Source of the DNA: Liopterus haemorrhoidalis
Taxonomy: Eukaryota; Arthropoda; Insecta; Coleoptera; Dytiscidae
Assembly: GCA_963971575.1 (NCBI GenBank)
Contig: OZ020611.1
Location: forward strand, 50,849,466 to 50,913,465
DNA length: 64,000 bases
Direction: 5' to 3'
This document shows positions 41,761 through 54,085 of the stretch, in pieces (within the stretch, counting starts at the first letter, position 1; each line of letters opens with the position of its first letter). Under the pieces are notes generated by a model. That model was given only the letters and a program-made list of their open reading frames with translations. It was not told the DNA's origin and made no database searches. A program made the position numbers and the translations under genes.

Positions 41761-42005
41761 CGGTACCGGCAAATACAACTTATATTTTTCCGACTGTTTC
41801 TCCCTCGGAAGGCATCGGGCAAACACCGAGGTAAAAGCCCAAGTAAAATTTCCCCAAAATAATTAGTGGTTCGGATTCCAATAATAAATTGTGTTATACA
41901 GGCAACACACACAACACAATTGTATGCGTGGAAATGGCCAACGCTCGGAATATGCTTAATACGAACTTGTCAGTTCAGAGCATCGAGCATGGCACTCTAA
42001 GAAGA
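41761..42005 (+). mobile_element. Probable LINE 3' end fragment
   Basis: A GC-richer segment ends in TAAGAAGAAGAATA, a tail type also seen at 35688-35700. It interrupts readable Penelope sequence. No protein motif was recovered. Confidence 0.4.
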
Positions 42006-42409
42006 AGAATATAGGCATTAATTGGTTCTAAATACTGAAATTGTTGGGCGAAAAAGATTTTTTATCTTCCTTAAGTTTGGTTTTGATTTTGAGATTGTGA
42101 ATTTTGAAATAATTATATTCAATTTCCTACAATAAATATCTAAGAAATTCTGAAGTATGCGAAAGCTTTTAATAATTTAGATTAACGAATGGAAAAGTTG
42201 TCAGCCGTTTAAAATTTTTCAAATATGTTTGATTTTGATACGATTACATCTAGATATACATATTGTTTCAAGCATCCAACATTTGGTCAACTCCGTTGAC
42301 CTCTTTTACCAACTAATTAAAAATTAATTAATTGAATATATATTAATTACATTTCGACTACTTGTAAAAATGTATTTGGTGCATTCAGACTGTCCGAGTT
42401 TTACCAAAT
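42006..42409. other. AT-rich spacer
   Basis: May include more of the Penelope element's 5' side, but nothing is readable. Confidence 0.3.
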
Positions 42410-42792
42410 GCAAGTAATCCAGTTGACTAATAAACTAAGGTATGATAAAGGCCATTTACAGACCACTGAATTAGACAAGTCGTTCTGCAGCATGACAATG
42501 CTAAGCCTCACATCGCGAAAGGGACAAAGACCGATATTTGCTACTTGAGCTGGGATGTTCTCGCTCATGTGGCCTTTTCAACGGGTCTAACCCCATCGGA
42601 TGATTATCTGTTCTAGTCAATTCAAAATCAACAGCTGATAGGCTTTTCAAAATAGTGTAAGAGGTTAAAAACATTGATGACTTTATCAATTCAAAGCCGA
42701 TATCTTTTATTTTTAAGCATGAGTTCGTAATTACTCTACAGATAGAGCAAAGTCATAAAATATAATAAAGAATATGTCGAGGATAAAAAATA
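42410..42792 (+). pseudogene. mariner transposase C-terminal half, copy in composite C
   Basis: The plus strand reads LRYDKGHLQTTELDK, then VVLQHDNAKPHIAKGTKTDI (second catalytic Asp in HDNAKPH), CYLSWDVLAHVAFSTGLTPS, DDYLF (third Asp block), and a decayed tail with SKVIKYN.EYVED near 42750. It is a third mariner lineage in this window. Element C is inserted at its 3' end at TA 42791-42792. The segment 42534-42792 is duplicated in inverse at 26195-26441. Confidence 0.85.
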
Positions 42793-43692
42793 CAGTCTGT
42801 ATAATGAGACGTTCTTGTTGATTTTTGGCGAACTATAAGAGAGAAAAGGAAAAACTAAAAATAATTTAAAATTTTACTGTAAATATTATTACGCTACTAC
42901 CTAATAATTGGTTCAATCTCCATTATTATCACTTATTGCTTGGTATCTTTTCGGTACACTTTCTACCAGCTTTTCGGCATACTTTGGCAATGATCTCCAT
43001 ATCTGCCGTATTTGACAAGTTAGCTGATCCAAATTTTGAACATTTATTACTCGAAGCTTATATTTCATGTAAAAACTAGATTCATCAGAGAAAACCACAT
43101 CACTACAATCGCGGTCTAAATTTTCCTTGGCCCAACCGAGTCGTTTTTCAACATGTTTCACCGATAACAATGGTTTTGTTTGGTGCTCCTGAATTTAATA
43201 CCATTTTCAATTAAACGACTTCTCAGGGTCATAAGACTTAACTTAATGTTCTTTTTTACCAAAATTGCCTGATATTTACGTAAAGATAACATAGGATTAT
43301 TTTTAAAACCGTTAAAAATCACTTTATTTTATTTTTTAGTAGTCACTTTTTTTAATCCACGATTAGATAAATCATCAACATTTTTATTAATTTTATAACG
43401 TTTCACCCAATATTTCACAAAGTTTACTGACTTATGCATATATTTTGCTGCACTTGAAAAGGACATTTTGGGCCCTTTTGGGTGGGCACATAAAAATACC
43501 CCTTCAAAATGTTTTGCATAAATAGTACTCATTATTACATAACCGCACTACTGAAACACCAAACACTAACTAAACAATTTTTATTATCAGCCGTATTAGG
43601 TTTTGATGTTCTTATTATGTTTGAACCTGTTTATTATTTGTGGAAATGCCTAATACTGAGTTATTAGCAAGTATGTCTTATTATACAGACTG
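42793..43692 (-). mobile_element. Deleted Tc1-like element C, 900 bp
   Basis: The ends CAGTCTGTATAATGAGAC (42793) and ATTATACAGACTG (43692) lie between TA at 42791-42792 and 43693-43694. It is the uninterrupted counterpart of element A and shows what A looked like before Tc1 invaded it. Confidence 0.93.
42913..43532 (-). pseudogene. Tc1-like transposase of element C, internally deleted
   Basis: The minus-strand frame starts at 43532 (MSTIYAKHFEGVFLCAHPKG) with the helix-turn-helix region SFSSAAKYMHKSVNFVKYWV. A frameshift lies near 43329. The second part at 43170-42913 (LSVKHVEKRLGWAKENLDRD, VVFSDESSF) jumps to LTCQIRQIWRSLPKYAEKLV and ends RYQAISDNNGD. The middle of the catalytic domain, with the second Asp and third acidic residue, is missing at exactly the point seen in element A. 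The shared scar argues for amplification by duplication or by trans-mobilisation of a deleted form. Confidence 0.85.
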
Positions 43693-43804
43693 TATATTTC
43701 ATTTTTCTGTAACTACAACTTTTTTTTTAATGTATTTGTTCACCTTATAATAATTAGATGCTCTGAATATGTCCTGGAAATAATATCATTAAAAGAAAAA
43801 ACTC

Positions 43805-43936
43805 TAATGCCCGCATACGTTGCATAAAAGTCTAAAACTAGATGTAGGTAAGCTAAAACGTATTGCATTGCTAGGCGATTTTATAATGAGTTTTAGTTTG
43901 CATCTAGTTTTAAGACTTTTATGCAACCGGGCATTA
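43805..43936. mobile_element. MITE, 132 bp
   Basis: Inverted ends of about 37 bp (TAATGCCCG..TACGTTGCATAAAAGTCT) have few mismatches. The flanks do not settle the target duplication. Confidence 0.8.
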
Positions 43937-45638
43937 AGAAGATATTTTTTCATATCGTATATATAGCTTTGACGAAGGATAGCTTTCGATAGCAGGACAT
44001 CATTTCCAAATTAAGTCTACTAACCTCTGTTTTTTGCTCATCAACTTCATTTATTAGTTCCCGACGTCCACTGCTAAACATAGGCCTTCCCTTTACCGAC
44101 CAGTCTTGATATCATAATCAGGGTATTTATCTATGAGCTGGTTCTTAAGGTTCTTAATATTGGTGACTGTGTGATACATTTGCTGATGAAGATAATTGGC
44201 AAAAGAGTGTCATAATAAAACAACGTTGAACAAAGCAACATAACTTGGATCTTCCAGTTTATGGCTGTTTTGAAATGTCTACGGAAACGAATTCCTATAA
44301 TATCAGCAAAAAATGTAAGCCTTTAACTTTCGCTTTTACGAAGTCTCTAAAAAGTCTATCTTAATAGTCCTCGAGATAAAAGTATTAAACACCCTACAAT
44401 CGAAAATATCTTCTAATCCCACACTGTACGGTATATCAGCATCAGCTAGTTGAGATACTCATGTCGGATCGATCTCTGAAATCAATCTAAGCACGCTCCA
44501 GCACACAGACAGACAGATCGAACACAGTCAATGGGCGTGTGACGTCATTTCCTTTGTGGCTGTTATCGCCACTTCTGGTTCATAACGCCCGAATAATGGT
44601 AACGGGACCTTTACATGTGTGGCTTAATGTCTGCTACTGTCGAGTTGAACAGTGGCTGGGAGTTTGCGGCGTGCGGTATGCCAATAGACGCGAATAAACC
44701 TGATAAGATGTATGGCTAATTCATGTTACAGAGATGTGTAAATGGGACGTATCTTGCAGAAGATCTTGCTAGGTAAATGTTTACGGAGATTTTGAAATAT
44801 TATGGAAAGAATATCATTATCGTATCTCTTTATAATGGTTTGTTAAAAAGGGGATTTAATCACAGTAATGTAGAGTAAGATGTATCACGGGAATTATTTA
44901 CTGTGAATACGTGGGATTTTCCCTGCCTATTCACAACATTTTATAATTCCAAAAAAGTAAAACTATTTCCCGAGAAACATGTATAGTTTTCAAAGTGCTG
45001 GGTTTTGCCCTTTTTCCCGGCGTAACTAATTGTGTGTGGCAACATATTATTAAAAACTATTGTTAAAAAATAATAAAATATTTATACTTGAATACATAGA
45101 AATACAATTAGGCATATGTATAACCACTATGTAATTTTATTTTTTAAATTTGTACTTTAATTGCCTGGCAATAAAATATTTTATATATATATATATGTAT
45201 AGTTTTATTGATATAGTTTTATTGAAAATTATTATCAAATATACCAATAAAACACTATTTTAATAATGTAATTATTAAAACATCGAACATACATAACCTT
45301 CTTATAACATAGAACTACAAACATATGTCAAAATAAAGCACTCCGACTGATAATTAAAACGACGGATAAAATATGTTGTGATCCACTTGCAATGGCTGCT
45401 ACAGGGTACATACTATTGCTCGTCCTTCACCCCTTCTTGTACCCCGCATCAACACTCGTACAAAGATTTGAGACATTCGCACTTTTGCCCTGCCTGGCGT
45501 AGGTCCATTCTAAAAACATTTGTTTTAGGAAGCGAAACGCGGTGGGATGCGAATTTAAGTTATAAACATTTCAATATAACTAAGTATTAATTTAAAATGG
45601 GTAAAATGAAAATATTACATGTTACTATTATTATTTTT
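43937..45638. other. Spacer; possible LINE 3' scrap
   Basis: 44061-44095 (GACGTCCACTGCTAAACATAGG context) resembles the conserved 3' segment of a widespread insect LINE. 44450-44700 is GC-richer and includes TGACGTCA at about 44540. 45378-45590 is an unassigned open frame. No gene is supported. Confidence 0.35.
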
Positions 45639-46146
45639 ACTTGCCCGGCCTTAATATATAAGGGGCAAGTATTGAAATCGCGAAAATTTTCGATGTCGAG
45701 ATTTTGACTGATGACCACGTTTCATGGTCCAGGGAATCCAAAAAACCTATTTTCAAAATGCCGTCCGTATGTGTGTGTGTCTGTGTGTGTGTGTGTCTGT
45801 TGGTGTGTGTCTGTGTGTGTGTATGTGTGTCTGTGTGTGTGTATACACGATAACTCAAGAACGGTTTAACTTAAAGAGTTTGTTCTGGTACTAAAAAAAT
45901 CTCCTAATAATTGGGAAGAACCCTATTGTTTTTTATTAAAATCCGAAACCGGAAACGGAAGTTATTAAACTTTAAAATTTTGAAAAATTCATTACTAGTA
46001 AACCAAGCCTTGGACAAAAATTTGTATAGAAAATAATTTGATTTATTTTTGAAGATTTACCTAAAACTTTTAAAATTTTAATTTTTTTTATTACTATTTT
46101 TTTTTATGGGAGGGCAAGTCTAGTGGAAGTCTCTCTTCGCCACTGG
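45639..46146 (-). repeat. Dispersed repeat Y, copy 2, inverted
   Basis: Reverse-complement copy of 34792-35274, similar from end to end. It contains an expanded (GT)n-type tract at 45769-45843 where copy 1 has a short CACATA run, so the microsatellite grew after dispersal. Confidence 0.88.
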
Positions 46147-48770
46147 TTTATTAAAGATTTTCTTATTTTTCAAAAGTAAATAATTGGGAGGGCATTGCCC
46201 CTTTGCTCTCCTTGCACCAGCCACCACTGCATTTTATTAGAATGTGCAGTAGCGTACCGAATAGTAGGGCTGGGTACAGATGGACCCAGCCCACAGAAAC
46301 TGTACAATGACACATAAAAATTTATGTAATTTTAGTACATAGGCATTTTCAGTAAGTTTTCTGATTTTATTATAAATTTGTTACGGCCTATTTTAGCTGA
46401 CACCACCGCTTACAAAACTACCTTAACGTAACCTACCTTAACGTACAAAAACTTATGCTATTCTCATTAAAGGATACAGTATTGTGTATTTGTGCGAAAC
46501 AACTGACTAGCCTCCTGACAATCTACTTAAAAGTAGCCGTTCTTGCTACAGGAATATAAATTAACATCTGAATTCTCGTATTCTGTCAAAAACTTTTAGG
46601 TTATGTCATTTTGACACATGGGAATAATCACATTCTTTTGCATTTTGGAGTATGAATACTTCATTAGAACCTGGAAATTACAGACTATTAGCGTGTATTA
46701 CGTATATAAGGAACATACTTACAACTTGTAATAAAATACAATGTTGACATTCGTGATTTTTAACGCCGATAAGACAGAAAGTTGTCATTTTTGATAACAG
46801 TCTGAGTCACGTGGTTTTGCCCACGTGAGTCTAGTGTCTATTAGACAGTTATAGTGGTGAAGGGGGGGCATATATAATGGAATGTTATATGCCATTTTGT
46901 CTCTTCAATGTCGTAATTCAAGAAGTATAGAGGTTCCCTAAGGGGTGGAGACTCAGTAACACGTGCCAAATTTTATTCCACAAGTTTTTGTGAAATTATT
47001 ATGAAGATAATGCTGGTTCACCTGTGGATTCGCTAAGCGGAAAAGGCACGTGATACATCATGTTTTGGGAATGCAAAACGCGACTTACGTCGGAATTAGG
47101 AGTTTTCTACCCCTAGATGGCAATTGAGTTACGACGTTTAGCCACTAAAACACCGAGGTATGTTTCTTTTATACAGTATTACCCACTGATCAGTTTTGAA
47201 TAATCCAGTGTTCTAATGTAAAGTATTTCTCTGTATTTTGTAAATTTAGTGGCAACATGGAAGGGCCTAAGTTGAGTATTCTTTCTCGAGCGAGGATCCT
47301 GCTTTCGAGATTATACTGTCCCCCACGTGTAAGGGTTGAAGAGCCGATTTTGGAGCGATCCGTGGAAGATGTAGCGTGAAAATTATTGTATCAATTGAGA
47401 CCTGTTGCTACAGGGTGTTGCGAGAATTACTGTGTTTCAGCTGAGTATACTTTGGAAATGTTTGAAATTTTGTAACAGAAGCGACTCTGCCCTATTAACG
47501 TATTGGAATTCCCGTTTGGGGATGTTTTTTTTGTGATTCTTAACGTTAATAGTGTAGAGCTGCGTCTGGTACACCCTTATGAGTTATGGCCATGATTATT
47601 AAGTGTGTGTTATTATTTGTACTGTATTATTAGCTGAAATGCATTGAGGTTTCTCAAGTTTTGTTGTATCTTGAGATATTTTTGAGTTATTGAGATATGT
47701 TTTTGGATTTATTGAGTACGCTGTTGCGTGTACGGTTGGGCGTGTCGCCACCGTATTTATTTTTGGAGGTACAATAATTTTTGGTTCACGAATCGCTCAT
47801 TTTAATTGTTGCCGCGTAATGTAGATTCAGTCTGTCCGTAAAGTATTTTTCCTTGATAACTGGAGGTTGTGAATTAGCTTTCAAACACGCAGGTTACACC
47901 TTACTTTGAATACTTACTGGTCAAGTATTCGTGTTACTTGCTGTTCACGTTATCGAGGATCGGGTTTGTATTATTTTGGGAGGAATTAACGTTAACTTCA
48001 ATCGGGCAGAACCTCAGCCACAAGCATCGTTTTTTTATTTATTTTTTTTTTTTTGACCAGTCTTCCTTAATTTTTTTGCCTCGATAATTTTTTTTTAAAT
48101 TTTGATCATTTCCGTTGAGTCAGTGGGTAGGGTGGTCGTCATTTTTTTTTTTTTGGCATCTCGCGGAGATTTTTTTGTTGACGTATCACGGGTTTTTTTA
48201 AGAGTAAAAGGGGATATGTGGAGTCAGTCTCTTGGCCTCCTTGGATATTCTTATCACCGCGACTTCGAGGCCACTAGACTGGCTGGGTTTTCATTAAAGT
48301 TAAGGCGAGATAGAAGTATAGTAAAAATTTAAATCGGGGTTCGAATAAGCGCTAGCTTACCGATTCTAAAACTCTTCCGGCTTTTTCCTAACGGTATTGC
48401 CAACCGGAATACCGTTACCATTTTTCAACGTAATTAATCACTGTGGTATAATATTCCTGTGCAAAAGTTCACGCAGCCCTAGGGCAGTTGTAGCATAAGT
48501 AATCCAATCACATGTTACTGGGTAGTTATACCGTATTACAAGTAATTCAGTTTGTCAGTTTAAATTGTAATTAATTACCGGTTAAAGATTCAGTTGTTTC
48601 TTTTCTTTGGCCGTTCGTGAGTACTTAGTTTCTAAAATTTTGGATTTAACTTAGATATTTTGCTCGTAGATTAAATAATTTATTTTTTTGTTTTAACTCT
48701 GTCGTACTCCGAACTAAAAAGGGAATATTCAACTGGTCATTGATCTTGTAATTCTTAATATTTTGGTTAT

Positions 48771-48917
48771 AGATTTTGCGTATTGAGTATTCATTTAGTG
48801 AATAATTTATTTTGTTTATAGATTTTGCGTATTGAGTATTCATTTAGTGAATAATTTATTTTGTTTATAGATTTTGCGTATTGAATATGCGTTTAGCGGA
48901 TGTTATTTATTTTGTTA
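48771..48917 (+). repeat. 49-bp tandem repeat, 3 copies
   Basis: Units start AGATTTTGCGTATTGA at 48771, 48820 and 48869. The first two are almost identical and the third diverges at its end. Confidence 0.92.
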
Positions 48918-49482
48918 TTGCTATTTGTTAGTTACTGATTTTTTTTTTGTTAATAAATTTGGTTATTGAGAATTTTGGTGTTTCTATTAAGAGAACTCTA
49001 TTCCTTCCCCTGGGGTTTTATTTTTCTTCCAGAATTTAGGGCAATAGAAGCGAAGTGACTGGCGCCGTATAAATTTTAGGCCGCACATCGACATTGATAA
49101 TTACAGGACCACCCTGCATAGTCACATCTACCTCTAGACTGGGCTGGCGGCCTTCTACCTTGCCCTGGACAGCTGATAGCCGCTGGAGTCACTTCACAGT
49201 GGTTACGGAATTCATATTTTTCCCCATTTAGGTTTTTAGCGACCGATCAGAGAGCTGAGCGGAAGCTGGCGTATGCCAACTATATAACGCTGGAGTCTGG
49301 CCGTAATATACGTTATAAATTTAACAATAAAAATACAGAAACGCTGGAAATTTACTACACAATTTAATCAATTTTCGGATTCAATCATCGAATTATATTT
49401 TAAAAGCTTTACGATTAAGATTAAATAAGTCACTCACATCGAAAATTTATTAGTTTGTGAGATAATTCAATTTTGTTTGGAA

Positions 49483-49556
49483 AAAGTTGGTTTTGCTGAG
49501 ACTTGTCTGGATAAAGTAGGTTTTGCTGAGATTTGACTGGATAAAGTTGGTTTTGC
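49483..49556 (+). repeat. 30-bp tandem repeat, 2.5 copies
   Basis: Units start AAAGTTGGTTTTGCTGAG at 49483, 49513 and 49543. Confidence 0.9.
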
Positions 49557-50415
49557 ACCAAATTAAACTTAAACTTGTTTATCTTCGGCGAAATTGTATA
49601 GCTACTCTTATATGTGTTCACATGAACAAAACATTCTACATTGAAATAACATTTTGTTTGGCACTTATTATTCTTTTACAAAATATTGAATCCAAGTCAC
49701 GTAAAATTCTTTAAAATATCATCCCACAAAATTGATAAAATAATTCCTAAAAATCATGAAATTAAAAAAATGTTTCCGTAACTTTTTTCCAGAGAATTAA
49801 TCACGTTTCAAAAACGAAATTGAATTTAAAAATCTCTGAATCCTCTTGTGTTTATAATTTCGCAAAGTTAATCTTTGAGGGGGAGTTAGCATAATTTAAA
49901 TTGAAATGTCAAAAATAAATAATAAATGATGTGTGCTGTAAAAATCTGTCATCGAATATTAATAAAGCCTTAATGGAGCTCAAATATAAAAAAACATTCT
50001 CTATATTACAATTCTACAAAAGTATATTATCAGGCATGGACGTTCAATTCTATAGAGCAAGAAAAGGAAATATATCTTAGGGGGTGTTTCTTGGTTAAAA
50101 CTGTCACTAAAAAACTTAAAATATTTCATTTATAAACAGAACTATCTTAACAGAAAAACTATACAATAAAAATTGTTTCTAAGAAAACAAAACAAATTTG
50201 TTCATCATGTTTAAAATGTTACAAATTCTCCTTTTTTGTTTACTAAAAAACGATCCTTTCATATCTTCGTATCCATTCAATTCTAATTTTTCTATCCCTT
50301 GGAAACGCAAACAAAGATATTTGTTCTCCTGTTGTGTTGCAAGTAGCAACCAATACATATTGCTCCAGTCATTTTAACACTAATAACTTAACACTAATAA
50401 ATAAACACTAATAAT

Positions 50416-51179
50416 CAGTGATGGGCGTGTAAGTTACATGATGTAAGTTACCTCATTGTTGACGCGTAAACAATTGATGTAAAGTAAACACAAAAACTCT
50501 TGTAAACAACATAAACAATGTAAACAATGATTTAGACATGCGCACTTGTTTTGAATTACAGAACCTCATTTTCAATACATTTTTTTAAATAATAAAATTT
50601 TAATGAAACGATTTTAAATGAAAAAGTAAGTATATAAAACTAGGACAAGCTATACATATTAATAAAAATTCTATATACATATTAATAAAAATCGAATTTG
50701 CATCATTATACAGGTGTTACATACAAATTAGTAAATATGAATATGAAAAATTAAACTTAAAAAATTCTTTTTTTGTTTTCTTTAAAAAATTCAGTCAATA
50801 AATTTTTTAATAACAAAATACATTAAATTTCACCTTTAAGAAAATCAGCCTATATTTTTTAATAACGAAAAGATTCATTGCAAATTTTGCATAACGCCCT
50901 ATATTTTCTTTCATTTTCTTTAATTAAAACAAAATCTAGTTCTTCAGAACTATTCTTTCGGTTTCTTCCCACCATTTTTTAAATAAATTTATTGTTTTGA
51001 ACTGAATATACTTGTTCATTAACTCTCTATAATTCGTATTAAATAACTAAAACTAACCTCATTATTTGACAGTTTACAAAGTTTACATTGTTTACATTGT
51101 TGACAAGTTTACCAATTGTTTACATAAGTTTACAGGTAAACGTAAACAATTAAAGTTTACGTGTAAACGCCCATCACTG
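50416..51179. mobile_element. hAT-type MITE, 764 bp
   Basis: Inverted ends CAGTGATGGGCGT and ACGCCCATCACTG are flanked by a perfect 8-bp duplication CTAATAAT (50408-50415 and 51180-51187). The subterminal regions hold many GTAAAC/GTTTAC motifs in opposite orientation on the two sides, possible transposase-binding repeats. The first nine end bases match the MITE at 12514-12851. No coding sequence. Confidence 0.95.
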
Positions 51180-51187
51180 CTAATAAT

Positions 51188-52919
51188 ATATAACATAAAA
51201 CGTTACAACACACTAAAAAGAAATTAAAACCAGTAGAAAATCAAAAAATTAAACAATATTTTTATATTTATAGACAAAATTCAAGCTTCACTTGTATATA
51301 ATATCTACGATAAACAAAGGCTGGCGTCCCGTTGGCATAGAGATGACGTATAGCTTCGCTATTTACAACCTTTACTTTAATAATCTTGCTCTTGAGTAAC
51401 TTTTGTAATTGCAAGATTTCATGATAAGTCAAATTTTGATAAAATACACTGGTTGAACATTTTTGTTTTTAAGTTTTGAGGGTAATGTTTAAATTTAAAA
51501 ATATTTTTTAACTTTCCATGTGCTGCTCTTTTTATGAGCTTTATTTGCCTGCTGATCACTTTGGCATGTAGATATTTTCTTAAACTTACAAGTTTCAAGT
51601 TCTGTAGTTGATACTGAGAAGTAACGCAACAGTTTCCATTACCTTTATATAATAAGACAACTAAGAGAGAACCAGTAATTACTGCTGTACACTTTTGTGT
51701 AATAATTACTTGTCCTCTCTTGCGTCATACATTTATGGTTGAACAGACACAGAGGCGAAATGAACGGAAATGACGAGACAGAAAACGACATGCCGATGTA
51801 GAAGTACGTTTAATTATTTATTGTGTCGTTCTCTCGAATTCCAGAACGCCAGTCTTTTCAAAACTGAATTATTAATAAAGATAATTTCCTGCAGAGCTTT
51901 ATTTAGGTTTTAAAATGTTTTATTTTCATAAATCTGCCCCTTTGTTTTTATATTCATTCTCTGTTACCTAATCCACCGGACAGATCGTCCCAAAACGTCA
52001 GTTCAATTTGAGTCTGCCTTCGAAAATATTAGCTATTGAGTTAATTCCAAACTCACGTACATACGGAAACGTATTTAGATACCGAAAAAAATAATTTAAA
52101 AAGGGATTAACAATAATTGCGTGGAGGGTTTTCTAAGCTAAAATAAAAGGGAAATTTTTACTGAATGATTAAATTCAGTATAATTTTTTAATACCGAATA
52201 TATTCGCAATACCTTTTTCTGTTTATGGTTTCACCGGAAGACAAGATGAAATAATCAACTACACCATGTATACTTCGCCAATCTGTTACTAATAATTTTC
52301 GGAAGGAGCAAAAGCTTCAGAGCATCTTGGGGCTTCCTTTTTGTTTGGCCATTGAGCAGATCTCTTACGATTAATCTGCAATATCCAATTTATGTCACAC
52401 ATCACGACTCTATTCTGAAATGGTTCGAGATGGTTTCTAGTATGATGTGAGGACATGTATTTAATTGGTCCACCTTGGTTTTATAAGAAAATTCATAGGA
52501 TACTCACATATCAATTTTTTTAAGGTTCTCTCTGTGTTATGCGGTTCATTGCAAAGCAAGGCACAGAGACTCGGGGTAAATTATTCTCTATCTGAGTTAA
52601 TTCTCGTAGAGAAAATTCCCGCATTAAAACAAAATACGCCTTAAATATTGAACTACAACACAGTAAAATAAGTGCAGATCACAATATACATTGGAAAAAT
52701 CTAGGGATATAAAACAATATTTGAAAATAAATAGCTTATTGTTTCTTTTGTACGTTTATTGTATTCTATCAATTAAAATACTCAGTAAAGAATAGTTTAC
52801 AACAAATTAAGATAAGTATTATTTATAAAAATAATCAATATTTGAAAAAAAAAAACATGTACAGATTTAAGTACAGAATTGTAAAAAGTGAAAAAAATAT
52901 ATAAATAGAGAGTATGACC
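51188..52919. other. AT-rich spacer with one hairpin
   Basis: An imperfect hairpin with arms AAGAGAGAACCAGTAATTA and TAATTACTTGTCCTCTCTT lies at 51663-51721. No gene recognised. Confidence 0.45.
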
Positions 52920-54085
52920 TCCACGTTGGATGATCACATCACTACATCTGAGATTAATGGACAAAATAGCATTATCGATGTCTTTTTGAGGTAACTGTGC
53001 TCATTCTGCTCTTAGAAACTCTCTGGATCTAAAATTATCGTGGATGTTATTCATATGTGGAGTAATTCTTCTCTTGAAGCATGTCCCACACATGTTCAAT
53101 CGGATTTAGATCCGGTGACTGTGTTGGCCATGGTATCGCATCAATACCTGCGTTATCCAGCCAGTTTGTTACAATTCGCGCAACATGTGGCCGAGCATTA
53201 TCTTCGGCAAGATAAAACTGATCACCAACAGCACCACGAAATGGACGCACAATAGGTTGAAGAATATTATCCAAATATTGTTGTGCTGTTAAAAATCCAT
53301 TGGGAAAAACGAGATCAGTTCTACCGCCAATGATTATCCCACCCCATGCCGTAACAGTACCACCTCTGTAACTGTGAACTTCCTGGACGTGCTTCTAACT
53401 TTCCAAATTACCGGATGTTCTACCGGAATTCCAAATCTGGACTCATCAGTAAACAAAACTGTAGCCCAATCATTATCACACCAATATTGAAAATTGTGAT
53501 ACCAGTCTAATCTTGCTCTGCGATTGCCTTTAGAGAGGATTGATATCTGATTGGTCGTTGAGCTAGAATATTAGCTTCGTGGAGACGATTTCTTACAGTA
53601 TCACGACTAACAGTTAAGATTTAACGGTTGCTGTAACTCCCTTACCAATTCGGGTGCTGTAATACTAGGTTTCTTCTAGCATTTAAGACCAAAAATCTGT
53701 CTTGACCTGCTGTTGAACAGCGACCACGTCCCGGATGTTGTTCGGCAGGATTACCTGTAACGCCTCTATAACCGACTGACAGAGCCGCAGTAAGGAAAAC
53801 TTGCGCTAGGGGCAGAGCCGTGTTTTGGCGCCCTTGGTAAATAAAAACAAGGTTCTTACCTCTCAAAATTTAAGTGATGAGCAAAAAAAAGGTCCGCACC
53901 TCCCAAAAGCCAAGTGACGAGCAAAAAAAAGGTCCTCACCGCTCCAATAACGCGCCCTTTTCCTTAGTGCACTAGGGGCCGTCGCCCCATCCACACCCCC
54001 CTTACTGCGGCTCTGCCGATTGATGACACTTTGAGAAACTCCTATCCGCTTGGCTACATCAACTTGCCTAAAGCCAGCTTAGAGA
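52920..54085 (-). pseudogene. Tc1 (DD34E) transposase, second family
   Basis: Reading the minus strand from 54085: GFRQVDVAKRIGVSQSV (helix-turn-helix), then a MITE, GRGRCSTAGQDRFLVLNARR, LTVSRDTVRNRLHEANILAQ, RPIRYQSSLKAIA and RLDWYHNFQYWCDNDWATVL, FTDESRFGIPVEHPVIW (first Asp). It continues GGIIIGGRTDLVFPNG, then FYLAEDNARPHVARIV (second Asp) and, 34 residues on, SPDLNPIEHVWD with the final Glu intact. Frameshifts near 53600 and 53390 and the MITE inactivate it. Terminal repeats were not located with confidence. It is not close to the Tc1 at 19335-25311. Confidence 0.9.
53780..54015. mobile_element. hAT-type MITE, 236 bp, inside Tc1 gene
   Basis: Inverted ends CAGAGCCGCAGTAAGG and CCTTACTGCGGCTCTG are perfect over 16 bp. 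The flanking 8-mers are CCGACTGA (53772-53779) and CCGATTGA (54016-54023), differing at one base. The interior contains a tandem duplication of a ~50-bp unit (GGTTCTTACCTC / GGTCCGCACCTC / GGTCCTCACCGC). Confidence 0.93.

Larger units (their letters stand above)
46147..50407. other. Long unassigned stretch
   Basis: No TE family or gene is recognised over about 4.2 kb. Notable pieces: a hairpin GGGCTGGGT/ACCCAGCCC at 46268-46293; a CACGTGG/CCACGTG hairpin near 46808-46828; a T-rich plus strand from 47500 to 49000; and a TGGCGCC motif at 49055. A 40-codon frame at 47257-47379 (MEGPKLSILSRARILLSRLY start) is the only one with mixed composition and is unassigned. Confidence 0.35.

Noticed and set aside
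49050..49075. TGGCGCC as a retroviral-type primer-binding site after an LTR
   Set aside because: No matching second LTR, no gag/pol coding nearby, and the preceding sequence does not end in CA.
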